Assembly: GCF_000269965.1 (NCBI RefSeq) | Contig: NC_017219.1 | Span: 744,001-808,000 of the forward strand | Direction of reading: 5' to 3' | Length of the DNA: 64,000 nt | DNA from: Bifidobacterium longum subsp. infantis ATCC 15697 = JCM 1222 = DSM 20088 | GTDB taxonomy: Bacteria; Actinomycetota; Actinomycetes; Actinomycetales; Bifidobacteriaceae | Notes under the pieces: model-generated | What the model was told of the DNA's origin: nothing | The model's input: only the letters and a program-made list of their open reading frames with translations | Databases searched by the model: none | Part shown: in pieces, positions 63,571-64,000 of the stretch | Layout: each line of letters begins with the position of its first letter | Position numbering within the stretch: the first letter of the stretch is position 1 | Position numbers and translations under genes: made by a program

Positions 63571-64000
63571 ATGAAGAACCGGCGGTGGGCCGGCAAGCGA
63601 TCGGGGATCGCTTTTGGTGCAGTAGCGCTTATCCTTACGGCTCTGGTGGTTCCTTATGCTTGTGCGGGAACCACGGGAGCCGTTCCTTTTTCCGGCGATA
63701 ATCCATCTTCCGGCACCCGTACGGTGACCATCGCCGACATCACTGATTTTCACGGGCATATCGAACGTGGTGCGGACAACGCCACCGCCTTCACCGTGGC
63801 CGACAGCCATAATCCCGGCAATATGATCCCGGTATCGACCGGCGATTTGGTGGGAGGTTCCCCGTATGAGTCGGCGGTGGAGAAGGACCAACCCACGCTG
63901 GACATGGCCAAAGCGTGGGGATTGACGATTTCGGCGGTAGGCAACCATGAGTTCGACCGCGGTGTCGCCGATTTCAACAATCGCATCGCTGATCCCAGCA
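63571..64000 (+). CDS. Secreted 5'-nucleotidase/metallophosphatase, N-terminal part (runs off the right edge)
   Basis: The frame is open to the edge. A signal peptide is clear: basic start MKNRRWAGKRSG, hydrophobic IAFGAVALILTALVV, then ACAG. The mature start holds metallophosphatase motifs TIADITDFHGHIE, STGDLVGGSPYES and AVGNHEFDRG, typical of the UshA/5'-nucleotidase family that frees nucleosides outside the cell. A GTG at 63559, in frame, is an alternative start; neither has a strong ribosome site. Wall anchor and nucleotide-binding domain would lie outside. Confidence 0.85.
   Translation, partial: MKNRRWAGKRSGIAFGAVALILTALVVPYACAGTTGAVPFSGDNPSSGTRTVTIADITDFHGHIERGADNATAFTVADSHNPGNMIPVSTGDLVGGSPYESAVEKDQPTLDMAKAWGLTISAVGNHEFDRGVADFNNRIADPS

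Overview
The window looks like a chromosomal segment of Bifidobacterium longum or a close relative, most like the infant-gut subspecies. The grounds are high GC coding sequence, AAGGAG-type ribosome sites, an actinobacterial ileS T-box, CIRCE-controlled groEL, a MoxR/DUF58/VWA operon, DUF3027, and a sialic-acid-type locus (sialidase-like gene, peptide-family ABC importer, DapA/NanA-family lyase) of the kind known from B. longum subsp. infantis. Species assignment is inference; no rRNA or tRNA gene is present.

Layout. 1-8.1 kb: putative sialic acid locus, with a divergent sialidase-like gene and an ABC importer plus lyase operon; the shared promoter region holds two related palindromes. 8.2-13.2 kb: a MalY/PatB lyase, then ileS behind a T-box. 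13.3-17 kb: an AT-richer block with a decayed ABC importer (no binding protein, first permease beheaded) and an alkaline-phosphatase-superfamily enzyme. 17-24.3 kb: IS256 and IS3 remnants, an intact GPH sugar symporter, a dead GPH paralogue fused to a GNAT stump, and two convergent LacI regulators. 24.3-31 kb: a minus-strand hexuronate operon (HIT protein, UxaC, UxuB, mannonate dehydratase, fused gluconokinase/6-phosphogluconate dehydrogenase). 31.2-36.7 kb: nested insertion-sequence debris bounded by matching inverted termini, with three stranded chromosomal pieces inside. 36.8-44.2 kb: HU, a large LPG-synthase-like membrane protein, purB, a HicAB toxin-antitoxin pair, and a WXG-like protein overlapping an alpha/beta hydrolase. 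44.4-50.5 kb: a six-gene MoxR operon with overlapping genes, then ung. 50.5-64 kb: a LytR_C protein, a cold shock protein with structured leader, groEL, an orphan WXG100 protein, a TPM-like protein with a two-component system, a second cold shock protein with DUF3027, UspA, clpC and the start of a secreted 5'-nucleotidase.

How the genes work together. The left end imports and cleaves a host-derived acidic sugar. The hexuronate operon turns glucuronate into 2-keto-3-deoxygluconate (KDG) and, separately, gluconate into ribulose-5-phosphate, probably fed by the adjacent GPH symporter under the LacI proteins. No KDG kinase or aldolase is visible here. The right half is mostly housekeeping, stress response and envelope maintenance. 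The least explained material is the WXG/hydrolase pair near 43 kb, the KDG dead end with the GntK-Gnd fusion, and the bounded IS nest at 31.2-36.7 kb.
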